Below, piece after piece: positions 55,064 to 64,000 of a stretch of 64,000 nt of DNA (its first letter is position 1; each line of letters starts with the position of its first letter). Below the pieces are notes generated by a model. The model saw nothing but the letters and a program-made list of their open reading frames with translations. It did no database searches and was not told the DNA's origin. The position numbers and the translations under genes were made by a program. The DNA comes from Neobacillus kokaensis (GTDB taxonomy: Bacteria > Bacillota > Bacilli > Bacillales > Cytobacillaceae): contig NZ_BNDS01000003.1 in assembly GCF_014656545.1 (NCBI RefSeq), positions 207,808 through 271,807 on the forward strand, written 5' to 3'.

Positions 55064-55832
55064 GGTCTTAACACAATTCGAGCTTGATGTATTACAAAAG
55101 TATCGATTGGTCCGTATAGAAAAGAATGCCTTTTGTGTGGCAGATTTATTAGATGGTAGCTTTCTAAATAAATTTATAACAGAATTATCTCATTCAATCG
55201 GTGCTCCTTCAGACAAAACAGCCGCTTCAATATTTATAAAGAGGTATGCATTTATCGCTGTTATCTCTCTTTATGCGATGACGGTTTGGAACAAAGAAAT
55301 CGATATATCAGTGGAGAATATAAAGATGGAATCAGCAGCGAAGGGGAAGGAATGGCTGCCTTCGTTTTCATTAAAGGATACAACTGTTCAGAAATGGAAT
55401 GGATCCAATCGTTCGAATTGGCGTAGAGCCGTGGTACAAAATCTTTTTTCTAATAATCTTTCTCCGATTATTGATATACTAGGGAAAACATGCAATATCT
55501 CTAAGTTGATTTTATGGGAAAATATAGCTGTTTACCTATTCTGGTTGTATAAGACTGAATTAAGGGATAGTAAGATTGAAAATGCAGCGGCAGACTTTAA
55601 CTATATAATGTGTGAAGCTAGTTCCATTTTTGGCAGTTTTCAAGGTAACCCGCTAATTAAATTTATTGGGGAACACGAAGATGCAATAGTTAGGACTAGG
55701 AAAACGTGCTGTTTTTCTTATCAGCTGCCTGCTGGGAAACGGTGTAAAACATGTCCATGCATGCAAATCGGAAAGGAAGGAAGATGTCAGGATGAAGAAG
55801 GAATTTGCTCAGCAGCTCGACGCTTTGCTTGA
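55056..55832 (+). CDS. FhuF-like [2Fe-2S] siderophore-iron reductase
   Basis: This 258-residue protein overlaps the ATPase gene by 8 bp. The C-terminal segment RTRKTCCFSYQLPAGKRCKTCPC holds the FhuF-type C-C-x10-C-x2-C [2Fe-2S] ligand pattern; the rest resembles the IucA/IucC-FhuF C-terminal domain (AVISLYAMTVWN). It should reduce the imported ferric siderophore in the cytoplasm to release Fe(II). Extra cysteines near the end (RCQDEEGICS) are unusual. Confidence 0.85.
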   Translation: MVEVLTQFELDVLQKYRLVRIEKNAFCVADLLDGSFLNKFITELSHSIGAPSDKTAASIFIKRYAFIAVISLYAMTVWNKEIDISVENIKMESAAKGKEWLPSFSLKDTTVQKWNGSNRSNWRRAVVQNLFSNNLSPIIDILGKTCNISKLILWENIAVYLFWLYKTELRDSKIENAAADFNYIMCEASSIFGSFQGNPLIKFIGEHEDAIVRTRKTCCFSYQLPAGKRCKTCPCMQIGKEGRCQDEEGICSAARRFA

Positions 55833-56040
55833 GAAATATAGCGAGCTTTTAGTCGGGGAGACAAATGAAGAAACAAAAGAAAAAGTAAAAGCCTGGGCCA
55901 TGTACACTCACATTGCCAAATCCATGCCCCCGCTCATCGCCCACTGGAGCCAGCTGTACCCAGAAGCACGAGCGGAAATGAAGCAAATTATCCAAGAAAT
56001 TAAGGAACTTAATGAACAACAGCGAAAATCAAAACAATAA
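55792..56040 (+). CDS. yusU: YusU-like small protein (DUF2573)
   Basis: This 82-residue helical protein (MKKEFAQQLDALLEKYSELLVGETNEETKEKVKAWAMYTHIAKSMPPLIAHW) follows the YusU/DUF2573 pattern. It overlaps the reductase gene by 41 bp in another frame, with GGAAGGAAG upstream. The function is unknown; its conserved place beside YusV-type ATPases hints at iron uptake. Confidence 0.78.
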   Translation: MKKEFAQQLDALLEKYSELLVGETNEETKEKVKAWAMYTHIAKSMPPLIAHWSQLYPEARAEMKQIIQEIKELNEQQRKSKQ

Positions 56041-56049
56041 ATGTTTAAC

Positions 56050-56215
56050 GGTGTCAGGCACCATGTGAATTTTTCACATGTCCAACTCCAGCTCCTAGGC
56101 ACTCGTGGCCACAAGCCAATCCGTCAAGAAGGCTAAAAAGCAGCCTTCTCGCCGGCTTGACTTGTGCTTGTCGCCCCTGACCGAGGCGTTTCCGCTTTTC
56201 TTGGTGCCTGACACC
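56050..56215. repeat. MITE/REP-like element bounded by GGTGTCAGGCACC inverted repeats
   Basis: GGTGTCAGGCACC at 56050-56062 and its exact reverse complement at 56203-56215 bound a 166-bp element with internal hairpins: ATGTGAA/TTCACAT (56063), AGAAGGCT/AGCCTTCT (about 56128-56150) inside GTCAAG/CTTGAC. It ends 2 bp before the stop codon of the YuzL-like gene. A lone 13-bp copy lies at 45133. It may act as a two-way terminator. Confidence 0.8.
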
Positions 56216-56217
56216 AG

Positions 56218-56352
56218 TTAGTCTTTTTTATATTGGCTGTTTTGGCTGTTTTGTTTGTCGATGCCGCTTGCTTCGCGGCCCGGTCCGGCATTACCCTTGA
56301 CACTGGCGGCGCTTACGCCGGCTTTAGAGGGGTTTTTCTTCATTCTTGCCAT
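56218..56352 (-). CDS. yuzL: YuzL-like small protein
   Basis: This 44-residue basic peptide has the conserved core KAGVSAASVKGNAGPGREASG, which I associate with the YuzL family of very short Bacillus proteins of unknown function. GAGGTGA sits 5 bases before the ATG at 56352 (the third of three consecutive ATGs). It is divergent from the fad operon. It could be a minor spore protein, but that is a guess. Confidence 0.6.
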   Translation of the reverse strand: MARMKKNPSKAGVSAASVKGNAGPGREASGIDKQNSQNSQYKKD

Positions 56353-56528
56353 CATCATCACCTCATTCATAGATTGCCCTTCGATTGATAAATTTATCGC
56401 GCCAATAGGAAACTTACTTTTCAAAAAAATTTAAATTTTACACGTTTACCAATTGCACAATTTTTTGAAATCTTTTATAGTTAATAGTAACGAAACTCAT
56501 TCAAAGGTAATTTTTTTTAATCAAAAAA

Positions 56529-56546
56529 TGAATGAGTATTCATTCA
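56529..56546. promoter_or_regulatory. FadR operator before fadN
   Basis: TGAATGAGTATTCATTCA is a perfect palindrome apart from the centre and an exact match to the Bacillus FadR (YsiA) consensus TGAATGANTANTCATTCA. It lies 20 bp before fadN; FadR would repress until long-chain acyl-CoA binds. Confidence 0.93.
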
Positions 56547-56566
56547 AAGTATCAAAGGGGGAGACA

Positions 56567-58954
56567 ATGTTGAACCAATTAATTAAAAAAGCGGCTGTTA
56601 TAGGATCTGGAGTAATGGGTTCGGGGATTGCAGCACATCTTGCGAACATCGGAATTCCAACAATTCTTTTGGATATCGTCCCGTGTGAACTAACGAAGCA
56701 AGAAGAGGCAAAAGGCCTTACGTTAAAAGATATGCAGGTGCGTAATCGAATTAGTACTGCAGCTATACAAAAGCTGTTAAAACAAAAACCGGCGCCATTA
56801 ACGCTGAAAGAGAATCTTGACTTGATTGAAGCGGGAAATTTAGAAGATGATTTAGTTAAATTGAAAGATGTAGACTGGGTAATTGAAGTTGTTGTGGAAA
56901 ACCTGAATATCAAAAAGCAGGTGTTTGAGAAAGTAGACCAATTCCGTAAACCTGGAAGCATAATCAGCTCCAATACATCTGGAATTTCTGTCGAGGCAAT
57001 GGTAGAAGGCCGTTCAGATGATTTTAAAAAGAATTTCCTTGGCACGCACTTCTTTAACCCGCCGCGCTACCTAAAATTATTAGAGGTAATCCCGACACAA
57101 TACACGGATCTGGAAGTTCTCTCCTTCATGAAAACCTTTGGTGAGGATGTTCTCGGTAAAGGTGTCGTTGTTGCAAAAGACACACCAAATTTTATTGCCA
57201 ACCGCATTGGTACTTATGGCCTGCTGGTAACACTTCAAGAAATGCTTAAGTCTGGTTTAAGCGTCGGCGAAATTGACTCGATTACTGGTCCTTTAATAGG
57301 GAGAGCAAAAAGTGCCACTTTCCGAACATTGGATGTGGTTGGACTGGACACATTCGTCCATGTCGCCGGGAACGTATATGAACAAGTAGAGGGAGAAGAG
57401 AAAGAAGTCTTCGAAGTTCCGGCATTTATGAAAAAAATGATTGAGAACGGCTGGTTAGGCAGTAAATCTGGGCAGGGCTTTTTCTTGAAAAAAGGTAAAG
57501 AGATCCTCGAACTTGATCCTAATACACTGGAATATGGTCCACGTAAGAAGCTTTCAACTCCAGCAATCGAGCTTGCAAAACAAGAAAAAGGAACGGCGAA
57601 TAAATTGAAAGCGCTTGTTTACGCCAATGATCGTGCCGGACAATTCCTATGGAACACTTTTACAAAGTCTTTCGTTTACTCTGCACAGCTTTTAGGTAAA
57701 ATCGCTGATGATATCGTGGCGATTGACCGGGCGATGAAATGGGGCTTTGGCTGGGAGATGGGTCCATTTGAAACATGGGATGCCATTGGCCTTGAAAATT
57801 CTGTCCGAAAATTAAAAGAGACTGGCACAGCAATTCCTGCATGGGTAACGGAAATGCTCGATAAAGGTTTTACGACGTTTTATAAGGAAGAAAACGGAGA
57901 ACTCTATTTCTATCATAACGGCGAATACAAACTGGTAGAGTACAATCCAAAAATCATTGAACTGAAAAAGATAAAAAAGCAAAAAGGCGTTATTAAAAAG
58001 AACAGCGGTGCGAGCTTGATTGATATCGGCGATGGTGTTGCCCTGCTTGAGTTCCACTCGCCAAACAATGCGATTGGGATGGATATTGTTCAAATGATGA
58101 ACTTTGCGATTGATGAAGTCGAGAAAAATTACAAAGGGCTTGTGATTGGCAACCAAGGCAAGAATTTCTGTGTCGGCGCGAACCTAGCGATGATGCTGAT
58201 GGAGGTTCAGGATGACAATATTTATGAGCTCGACCTGATTGTCCGGCAGCTCCATAAAGCGTTATTAAAAGTGAAATACAGCTCGAAACCGGTGGTTGCT
58301 GCGCCATTTGCGATGACACTTGGCGGTGGTGCAGAGGTTTGCCTCCCTGCTGCACATATTCAGGCCGCTTCTGAAACGTATATGGGTCTAGTTGAAACTG
58401 GTGTCGGCCTGCTTCCGGGAGGCGGCGGAAACAAGGAACTGTATATGAAACACTTAGAAAACCTGCCAAGCGGTGTCCAGTTTGATTTGCAGCAGGTCGC
58501 TAATAAAGTTTTTGAAACAATTGCCATGGCGAAGGTTTCTACATCTGCAGATGAAGCGCGTAAAAATGGCTTCTTAAGCAATTCGGATGGAATCAGTGTA
58601 AACAGCGATCATCAGCTATATGATGCAAAACAGGCTGTGCTTGCTTTACATGAACAAGGCTACAAGCCAAAAGTTCGCCGAAAGGTTCCAGTTACAGGTG
58701 AATCAGGATATGCGACATTATTGCTCGGGGCTGAAGCAATGAAACTATCAGGTTATATCTCCGAGCATGATTTGAAAATTGCTAAGAAAATTGCATACGT
58801 CATTTCTGGGGGCAAAGTGCCATTCGGAACCGAAGTTGATGAGCAATACTTATTGGATTTGGAAAGAGAGGCATTTTTAAGCCTGATTCAAGAACCAAAA
58901 ACACAGCAGCGCATGCAGCATATGCTTTTAAAAGGCAAACCGTTAAGAAATTAA
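56567..58954 (+). CDS. fadN: FadN, 3-hydroxyacyl-CoA dehydrogenase / enoyl-CoA hydratase
   Basis: This 795-residue bifunctional beta-oxidation enzyme has an N-terminal NAD Rossmann domain ([21 protein letters not shown], residues 8-28; [18 protein letters not shown]) and two 3HCDH C-terminal domains. An enoyl-CoA hydratase/isomerase domain (about 500-700: [42 protein letters not shown]) completes the reversed order typical of Bacillus FadN. AAAGGGGGAG sets the ATG at 56567; the longer open frame from 56453 crosses the FadR site. Confidence 0.95.
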   Translation: MLNQLIKKAAVIGSGVMGSGIAAHLANIGIPTILLDIVPCELTKQEEAKGLTLKDMQVRNRISTAAIQKLLKQKPAPLTLKENLDLIEAGNLEDDLVKLKDVDWVIEVVVENLNIKKQVFEKVDQFRKPGSIISSNTSGISVEAMVEGRSDDFKKNFLGTHFFNPPRYLKLLEVIPTQYTDLEVLSFMKTFGEDVLGKGVVVAKDTPNFIANRIGTYGLLVTLQEMLKSGLSVGEIDSITGPLIGRAKSATFRTLDVVGLDTFVHVAGNVYEQVEGEEKEVFEVPAFMKKMIENGWLGSKSGQGFFLKKGKEILELDPNTLEYGPRKKLSTPAIELAKQEKGTANKLKALVYANDRAGQFLWNTFTKSFVYSAQLLGKIADDIVAIDRAMKWGFGWEMGPFETWDAIGLENSVRKLKETGTAIPAWVTEMLDKGFTTFYKEENGELYFYHNGEYKLVEYNPKIIELKKIKKQKGVIKKNSGASLIDIGDGVALLEFHSPNNAIGMDIVQMMNFAIDEVEKNYKGLVIGNQGKNFCVGANLAMMLMEVQDDNIYELDLIVRQLHKALLKVKYSSKPVVAAPFAMTLGGGAEVCLPAAHIQAASETYMGLVETGVGLLPGGGGNKELYMKHLENLPSGVQFDLQQVANKVFETIAMAKVSTSADEARKNGFLSNSDGISVNSDHQLYDAKQAVLALHEQGYKPKVRRKVPVTGESGYATLLLGAEAMKLSGYISEHDLKIAKKIAYVISGGKVPFGTEVDEQYLLDLEREAFLSLIQEPKTQQRMQHMLLKGKPLRN

Positions 58955-59004
58955 TTAGGGTCAAAACCCTTATCAATAAATTGATAGAAAGCGAGGGAAC
59001 TTGC

Positions 59005-60180
59005 ATGAGAGAAGCGGTAATTGTTGCCGGAGCGCGGACCCCGGTAGGTAAGGCAAAGAAAGGAACGCTTGCCCATGTGCGTCCGGATGACTTAGGAGCA
59101 TTGGTGGTAAAGGAAACGATAAAACGAGCTGGAGACTATGAAGGAAATATCGATGATCTAATTATTGGCTGTGCCATCCCGGAAGCAGAGCAGGGACTGA
59201 ACGTTGCCCGAAATATCGGCGCATTGGCGGGGCTTCCGCATACCGTTCCGGCCCTAACAATCAATCGTTACTGCTCATCTGGCCTGCAGACCATTGCTTA
59301 TGCAGCGCAGGCTATCATGCTCGGTCATACCGATACAGCGATCGCAGGTGGAGTAGAGTCAATGAGTATGCTGCCAATGACTGGTCATGTCCTTCGTCCT
59401 AATGTAAAGCTGGTGGAGTCAGCGCCACAATATTATATGGGCATGGGTCATACAGCTGAAGAGGTTGCAAAGAATTATGGAATTAGCCGCGAAGAGCAGG
59501 ATGCCTTTGCTGTAAGAAGCCATCAACGCGCGTACAAAGCAATCCAGGAAGGAAAATTTGCCGATGAACTTGTCCCAGTGGATGTGGCGTTCCGTACTGT
59601 TGGCCCGGATCATAAATTGGTCGAAAAAACGATCCCATTCACTCAAGACGAAGGTGTTCGTCCAGATACAAACCTAGAAACTTTAGCAAAGCTTCGACCG
59701 GCCTTCTCGGTATCGGGCACCGTAACGGCAGGCAACTCATCGCAAACAAGTGACGGTGCGGCTGCCGTAATGGTGATGGATCGTGAAAAAGCGGAAGCAC
59801 TTGGGCTTAAGCCGTTAGCGAAATTCAGATCGTTTGCTGTTGGCGGTGTCCCGCCTGAAATTATGGGGGTTGGTCCCGTTGTTGCCGTACCAAAGGCATT
59901 AACGCTTGCCGGTCTTGAGCTATCTGATATCAATTTATTTGAATTAAACGAAGCATTCGCATCACAATCAATTCAGGTTATTCGCGAGCTTGGGCTTGAT
60001 GAGGAAAAGGTGAACGTAAACGGCGGGGCCATTGCTCTTGGCCACCCGCTTGGCTGTTCCGGCGCAAAGCTGACTTTAACACTGATTCATGAATTAAAGC
60101 GCAGAAACGAACAATTTGGCGTTGTTACGATGTGTATTGGCGGAGGAATGGGTGCTGCCGGCGTGTTTGAATTGCTTTAA
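59005..60180 (+). CDS. fadA: FadA, acetyl-CoA C-acyltransferase (thiolase)
   Basis: This 391-residue thiolase, the same length as B. subtilis FadA, cleaves 3-ketoacyl-CoA to acetyl-CoA and a shortened acyl-CoA. Active-site residues are Cys90 ([11 protein letters not shown]), His347 (GHPLGCSGA) and Cys377 ([11 protein letters not shown]). AGGGA precedes the ATG at 59005; an in-frame TTG at 58981 is rejected. It lies 50 bp after fadN. Confidence 0.96.
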   Translation: MREAVIVAGARTPVGKAKKGTLAHVRPDDLGALVVKETIKRAGDYEGNIDDLIIGCAIPEAEQGLNVARNIGALAGLPHTVPALTINRYCSSGLQTIAYAAQAIMLGHTDTAIAGGVESMSMLPMTGHVLRPNVKLVESAPQYYMGMGHTAEEVAKNYGISREEQDAFAVRSHQRAYKAIQEGKFADELVPVDVAFRTVGPDHKLVEKTIPFTQDEGVRPDTNLETLAKLRPAFSVSGTVTAGNSSQTSDGAAAVMVMDREKAEALGLKPLAKFRSFAVGGVPPEIMGVGPVVAVPKALTLAGLELSDINLFELNEAFASQSIQVIRELGLDEEKVNVNGGAIALGHPLGCSGAKLTLTLIHELKRRNEQFGVVTMCIGGGMGAAGVFELL

Positions 60181-60237
60181 TAGAATGCGGGCCATGGTTT
60201 AGGGCCCTTTTTAGAAAAAGTTTAGGAGGAATTTTTT

Positions 60238-62019
60238 ATGACAGAAACTAAAAAAATCGTAAAAGGCGGAAGCTTTTTAATTGAAGATATTTCATTTAAT
60301 CAAGTGCTGACACCGGAGGATTTTAATGAAGAACATTTAATGATTGCCAAAACGGCAGATGATTTTATTGAAAAAGAAGTGCTACCGCAGCTGGAATACT
60401 TAGAAAAACATGATTTTGACCGAACTGTAAAACTTTTAAAGCAAGCTGGCGGGCTAGGGCTGCTGGCGGCTGACGTTCCTGAGGAATATGATGGCTTAGG
60501 CTTAGATAAAATCACCTCATCGCTTTTAACAGAAAAAATGGCGAAAGCTGGTGGTTTCTCACTTTCACACGGTGCTCACGTTGGGATCGGCTCCCTGCCA
60601 ATCGTTTTATTTGGTAATGACGGCCAAAAGAAGAAGTATTTACCTGCCCTTGCATCAGGTGAAAAAATTGCCGCTTACGCCTTAACCGAGCCAGGTTCAG
60701 GTTCGGATGCCCTTGGTGCAAGAACGACTGCTAAATTAAATGCAGAAGGCACGCATTATATCCTTAATGGTGAAAAACAGTGGATCACTAATGCCGGTTT
60801 TGCCGATGTGTTTGTGGTTTATGCAAAGATTGACGGCGAGCATTTCACTGCATTTATCGTGGAAAGGGACTTCCCGGGCGTATCCACCGGTGCCGAAGAG
60901 AAGAAAATGGGGATCAAGAGCTCATCTACTCGTACGTTAATTTTAGAAGACGTTCCAGTTCCAGTTGAAAACCTGCTTGGTGAATTTGGCAGAGGCCATG
61001 TTATTGCCTTTAATATTTTAAATATCGGTCGTTATAAGCTTGCGGTAGGGGCTGTGGGCGGTTCCAAAAACGCATTGGAAATGACCGTAAAATATGCAAA
61101 CGGCCGCCAGCAATTTAAAACACCTATTTCTCAATTTAATTTAACAAAAGAAAAATTTGGAACGATGGCGTCAAAAATTTATGCGGCAGAAAGCTCTGTT
61201 TACCGTACAGTTGGTTTGTATGAAGACAACCAGGGCCAGCTTTCCACTGAAGATGCGAAAGATATTAAGAAGGTGGCAAATTCTGTTGCGGAATATGCCA
61301 TTGAATGTTCGTTAAATAAATTCTTTGCAAGTGAAGTGCTCGATTATGTCGTTGATGAGGGCGTTCAAATACACGGCGGCTACGGCTTTATGCAGGAATA
61401 TCCAATTGAAAGAGCGTACCGCGATTCCCGTATTAACCGGATTTTTGAAGGTACAAACGAAATCAACCGTTTACTGGTTCCAGGTACGCTGGTTAAAAAA
61501 GCAATGAAAGGCGAGCTGCCATTATTCCAAAAAGCACTTCAGCTTCAAGAAGAATTAATGATGCTAATGCCGGAAGAACCGGGCGACCAGCCGCTGGAAC
61601 AAGAAAAATATCTTGTCAGAAACGCGAAGAAGATTGCATTGTTAGCAGCCGGATTGGCCGCACAAAAATATGGTAAAGCTCTTGAAAGAGAGCAGGAGGT
61701 ATTAGCCAATATTGCTGATCTTATCTCAGATGTCTATGCAATGGAATCTGCTGTTTTACGGACGGAAAAAGCAATAGCCAAGGATGGTGCGGCAAAGAAT
61801 AATCAGAAGCTTCTTTATACACAAATCTTCTGTCAAGAAGCCTTTAATCATATTGAAGCGATTGCTAAAGAAACACTTGTTGCAGTTGAACAAGGTGATA
61901 CCCTCCGGATGATGCTGTCATCGCTTCGCAAATACACCCGCCATACACCAACTAATGTAATCGCGAAAAAACGCGAAGCAGCTGATGTTCTAATTGCCGC
62001 TGAACGCTTTGTGGTCTAA
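60238..62019 (+). CDS. fadE: FadE, acyl-CoA dehydrogenase
   Basis: This 593-residue FAD enzyme does the first step of beta-oxidation. FAD/substrate motifs are AYALTEPGSGSDALGARTTA, GEKQWITNAGFADVFVVYAK, QIHGGYGFMQEYPIERAYRDSRINRIFEGTNEI. The C-terminal extension (about 430-593) is normal for the YusJ/FadE group. AGGAGGAA is a strong site. A weak GGGCC/GGCCC hairpin between fadA and fadE (60188-60210) may tune expression. Confidence 0.96.
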   Translation: MTETKKIVKGGSFLIEDISFNQVLTPEDFNEEHLMIAKTADDFIEKEVLPQLEYLEKHDFDRTVKLLKQAGGLGLLAADVPEEYDGLGLDKITSSLLTEKMAKAGGFSLSHGAHVGIGSLPIVLFGNDGQKKKYLPALASGEKIAAYALTEPGSGSDALGARTTAKLNAEGTHYILNGEKQWITNAGFADVFVVYAKIDGEHFTAFIVERDFPGVSTGAEEKKMGIKSSSTRTLILEDVPVPVENLLGEFGRGHVIAFNILNIGRYKLAVGAVGGSKNALEMTVKYANGRQQFKTPISQFNLTKEKFGTMASKIYAAESSVYRTVGLYEDNQGQLSTEDAKDIKKVANSVAEYAIECSLNKFFASEVLDYVVDEGVQIHGGYGFMQEYPIERAYRDSRINRIFEGTNEINRLLVPGTLVKKAMKGELPLFQKALQLQEELMMLMPEEPGDQPLEQEKYLVRNAKKIALLAAGLAAQKYGKALEREQEVLANIADLISDVYAMESAVLRTEKAIAKDGAAKNNQKLLYTQIFCQEAFNHIEAIAKETLVAVEQGDTLRMMLSSLRKYTRHTPTNVIAKKREAADVLIAAERFVV

Positions 62020-62031
62020 TGGGAATTAATT

Positions 62032-62068
62032 GGGCTTCCTCTGGTCAATGAGGAGGCCTTATTTATTT
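62032..62068 (+). terminator. Terminator of the fad operon
   Basis: GGGCTTCCTC / GAGGAGGCC is followed by TTATTTATTTT. Confidence 0.8.
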
Positions 62069-62221
62069 TAAAAATCTTTTTGAATAAGCAGGATTTTTAC
62101 GAAATATGTCGAATTTGTTTTGAAGAAATAATAAATTGACCGTTAGGATTTTGAAATAGAATATGGTAATATTCAATTGAAGGTCCAATGGAACTATCTT
62201 TAATAAAGGGGCGTGTAATGG

Positions 62222-62581
62222 ATGTCTCTGACGTTTTACTGGTATCCCAAATGCGGCACATGTCGAAACGCGAAGAAATGGCTGGATGCCCATGAACTTT
62301 CTTATGAAGCCATACATATTGTCGACAATCCTCCAACCCGCGAGGAATTGGAGAAGCTTTACCAGAACAGTGGTTTAGAATTAAAAAAATTTTTTAATAC
62401 AAGCGGGCAAAAATATCGGGAATTAGGCATCAAGGATAAAATCAAGACTTTCAGTGAAGCCGAACTTTTAGACCTGCTTGCATCTGACGGCATGCTCATA
62501 AAACGGCCGCTTTTAACCGATGGTCAGCATGTTACAGTGGGCTTTAAGGAAGAAGAGTATGAGAAAATGTGGCTGAAATAA
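62222..62581 (+). CDS. yusI: ArsC/Spx-family protein YusI
   Basis: This 119-residue protein has a thioredoxin-like ArsC/Spx fold with CGTC near residue 11 (WYPKCGTCRNAKKWL), KKFFNTSGQKYRELG and LIKRPLLTDG. It may be a reductase or a regulator; the role is not known. AAGGGGCG precedes the ATG at 62222 (after an out-of-frame ATG). Its position between fadE and gcvH equals B. subtilis yusI. Confidence 0.92.
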   Translation: MSLTFYWYPKCGTCRNAKKWLDAHELSYEAIHIVDNPPTREELEKLYQNSGLELKKFFNTSGQKYRELGIKDKIKTFSEAELLDLLASDGMLIKRPLLTDGQHVTVGFKEEEYEKMWLK

Positions 62582-62655
62582 GCCGCCATCGACCTAGGGA
62601 AATCGATCATAATCGATGATAGATTTTAGAAAAAAACATGGAGGGATTGTTAGCT

Positions 62656-63039
62656 ATGACTACACCAAAGGAATTGCGTTATTCTGAAGAACATGAATGG
62701 GTAAAAGTAGAAGGAGAAAAAGTGCGCGTTGGGATCACTCACTTCGCACAATCTGAGCTTGGAGACATTGTTTTCGTTGAGCTTCCAGAAGTAGGCGATG
62801 AAGTAACAGTTAACGAGCCATTCGGCAGCGTTGAATCTGTAAAAACTGTTTCCGAACTTTATGCTCCTGTCAGCGGTAAAGTTGTGGAAGTAAACGAAGA
62901 CTTAAATGACAGCCCTGAATTCGTAAACGAATCTCCATACGAAAAAGCATGGATGATTGTAGTTGAATTATCAAACAGCAACGAGCTTGATGAGTTAATG
63001 ACTGCTGAACAATATGAGCAAATGACTCAAGAAGACTAA
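62656..63039 (+). CDS. gcvH: GcvH, glycine cleavage system H protein
   Basis: This 127-residue carrier has the lipoyl-lysine Lys63 in [15 protein letters not shown], and it shuttles the aminomethyl group between GcvP and GcvT; in Bacillus GcvH also relays lipoyl groups in lipoate synthesis. The rest of the glycine cleavage system is not in this window. GGAGGG precedes the ATG at 62656; an in-frame ATG at 62638 overlaps that site. Confidence 0.96.
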   Translation: MTTPKELRYSEEHEWVKVEGEKVRVGITHFAQSELGDIVFVELPEVGDEVTVNEPFGSVESVKTVSELYAPVSGKVVEVNEDLNDSPEFVNESPYEKAWMIVVELSNSNELDELMTAEQYEQMTQED

Positions 63040-63050
63040 TATTAGTCTAG

Positions 63051-63082
63051 AAGCACCCTATTTCACAGGGGTGCTTTTTATG
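63051..63082 (+). terminator. Terminator of gcvH
   Basis: AAGCACCC / GGGTGCTT is followed by TTTATG. Confidence 0.88.
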
Positions 63083-63248
63083 TGGGATAAATTTCCACTA
63101 TATATCAATCTTTAATGGGAAAACTAGCTTGTAAGCAAAAAACTACTTTAAAAATGACAATAATGATATTGTTAACATACATAGCATAAGCACTCTTGAT
63201 GTAATTAGAATATGTTAACAGTAAACCACTACTTTTAGGTGATCGAGG

Positions 63249-63605
63249 ATGAATGAATCGTATGTTGACAAAGTTCTTATTGTCGAAGGAAAATCGGATA
63301 AAAATAAGGTAAGAAAGATAGTTAAGGAACCCGTAGAAATTATTTGTACAAACGGGACGATCAGCCATACCAAATTGGATGAATGGATTGACTTTTTGGA
63401 TGACAAGGATGTCTATATCCTCGTCGATGCTGACGAAGCCGGTGAAAGGCTGCGTAAGCTGTTTAAACGAGAATTTCCAAATGCAGAGCATTTATATATA
63501 GACCGGATGTATCGCGAAGTCGCGACAGCACCCGTGCACCATTTAGCGACCGTTTTACTTGGTGCGAATATTGATGTCCATACAGAGTTTTTAGAAATGG
63601 GATAA
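63249..63605 (+). CDS. yusF: Toprim-domain protein YusF
   Basis: This 118-residue protein is a single Toprim domain: VLIVEGKSDKNKV (conserved Glu) and YILVDADEAGERLRKLF (DxD), as in small primase-like or RNase M5-like proteins. The function is unknown. AGGTGATCGAGG precedes the ATG. It is 6 bp before the thioredoxin-like gene, so they form one unit, as in B. subtilis yusF-yusE. Confidence 0.9.
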   Translation: MNESYVDKVLIVEGKSDKNKVRKIVKEPVEIICTNGTISHTKLDEWIDFLDDKDVYILVDADEAGERLRKLFKREFPNAEHLYIDRMYREVATAPVHHLATVLLGANIDVHTEFLEMG

Positions 63606-63611
63606 TGTTTT

Positions 63612-63932
63612 ATGAACGAATGGAATCGAAGTGATTTAACTTTATTTTTACAAAAGGGCGGAACGGGCTTAGTGTATTTTTTTACCCCCCTATGCGGCAC
63701 CTGCCAGGTTGCAGGGAAAATGCTGCAGGTGGTAGAAAATTTGGTTGAGCTTGAAATGGGGAAGCTGGATTTGAACTACTACCCGGATTTTGCCGAGAGG
63801 TTTGCGATTGAGAGTGTGCCTTGTTTACTCCTTGTTCGGGAGGGGCAAGTGGTTGAAACAATATATGCATTCCATTCCGTGCCGTATCTTTTAGATAAGA
63901 TTAGGATAGATTTGATGGGAACAGATGCCTGA
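63612..63932 (+). CDS. yusE: Thioredoxin-like protein YusE
   Basis: This 106-residue thioredoxin fold has the active site CGTC (FFTPLCGTCQVAGKMLQ) and the cis-Pro region ESVPCLLLVREG. An extra Cys precedes the cis-Pro loop partner. It is probably a cytoplasmic disulfide reductase of unknown target. The ribosome site is weak, consistent with coupling to the Toprim gene. Confidence 0.9.
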   Translation: MNEWNRSDLTLFLQKGGTGLVYFFTPLCGTCQVAGKMLQVVENLVELEMGKLDLNYYPDFAERFAIESVPCLLLVREGQVVETIYAFHSVPYLLDKIRIDLMGTDA

Positions 63933-63957
63933 GAGGGGTGTCTGTTTTTTTGTTTTT
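63920..63957 (+). terminator. Terminator of the yusF-yusE unit
   Basis: AACAGA-GCC / GGTG-TCTGTT overlapping the stop codon is followed by TTTTTTTGTTTTT. The last 43 bases of the window show no further gene start that can be supported. Confidence 0.75.
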
Positions 63958-64000
63958 CCTGGGAGGGTTTTATTGGAATAAGTCTTGATATTGCCCGAAG

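Noticed and set aside
56453..56566. N-terminal extension of FadN
   Set aside because: It would cross the FadR operator; the ATG at 56567 has AAAGGGGGAG and starts directly before the Rossmann motif.

Overview
The window is chromosomal DNA of a low-to-medium GC, endospore-forming member of the Bacillaceae (Bacillus in the broad sense; a Neobacillus-like species is a guess). The evidence is strong GGAGG-type ribosome sites, frequent TTG/GTG starts, a Bacillus-type tmRNA, spore-coat (CotF-family) and DUF3231 proteins, SigW, BirA, Fur and FadR sites of Bacillus type, and gene blocks in Bacillus order (secG-est-rnr-smpB-ssrA; yuaF-floT; fadN-fadA-fadE-yusI-gcvH-yusF-yusE).

Layout: 1-6.4 kb holds the 3' part of a secreted subtilisin, then secG, est, rnr, smpB and tmRNA. 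6.5-10.2 kb holds a LysR regulator divergent from a TauE/SafE-type exporter, a PepSY lipoprotein-like protein, a DUF421 membrane protein and a His-rich YmaF protein. 10.2-15.7 kb holds a cobalamin riboswitch controlling metE and a short BirA-controlled biotin operon (bioD-bioA-bioY). 15.7-18.6 kb holds a CotF-type coat protein and an amino acid antiporter, both on the minus strand, separated by a large 21-bp-periodic repeat array. 18.8-27.0 kb is a complete monoderm Tad (Flp) pilus locus: a divergent DUF192 gene, Flp pilin, prepilin peptidase, TadE, TadG-like, CpaB, TadZ/CpaE, TadA, TadB, TadC and a SinR-like regulator. 27-34.7 kb holds membrane proteins, a polysaccharide deacetylase, AI-2E and CDF transporters, DUF3231, an acyl-CoA thioesterase and nadE. 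34.8-39.4 kb holds a cystine-type ABC importer and the SigW-controlled NfeD/flotillin pair. 39.5-50.6 kb holds a DMT exporter with a MocR regulator, a two-component system, an SDR, an azoreductase, UppP, a DUF4931 protein, RodA and a sodium:alanine symporter. 50.9-56.0 kb is a Fur-box-flanked siderophore-iron uptake locus with a FhuF-like reductase. 56.2 kb to the end holds a YuzL-like peptide, the FadR-controlled beta-oxidation operon, ArsC-like YusI, gcvH, a Toprim protein and a thioredoxin-like protein.

Most noteworthy: (i) the 280-bp region in front of the Tad pilus operon carries nine GTTC/GAAC tetramers whose spacings are close to whole helical turns, and the operon ends with a SinR-like protein whose terminator is itself built from GTTCTCT/AGAGAAC. 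This suggests a pilus locus under SinR-type (GTTCTYT) repression. (ii) Three intergenic loci carry imperfect tandem arrays with an exact 21-bp period built on GCGAAATAAA/GCGGAATT cores, one of them further triplicated with a period of about 210 bp; a fourth locus has an unrelated 21-bp unit. (iii) An 18-codon ORF with a good ribosome site sits between the cobalamin aptamer and the metE terminator. These have not been compared with any database here.
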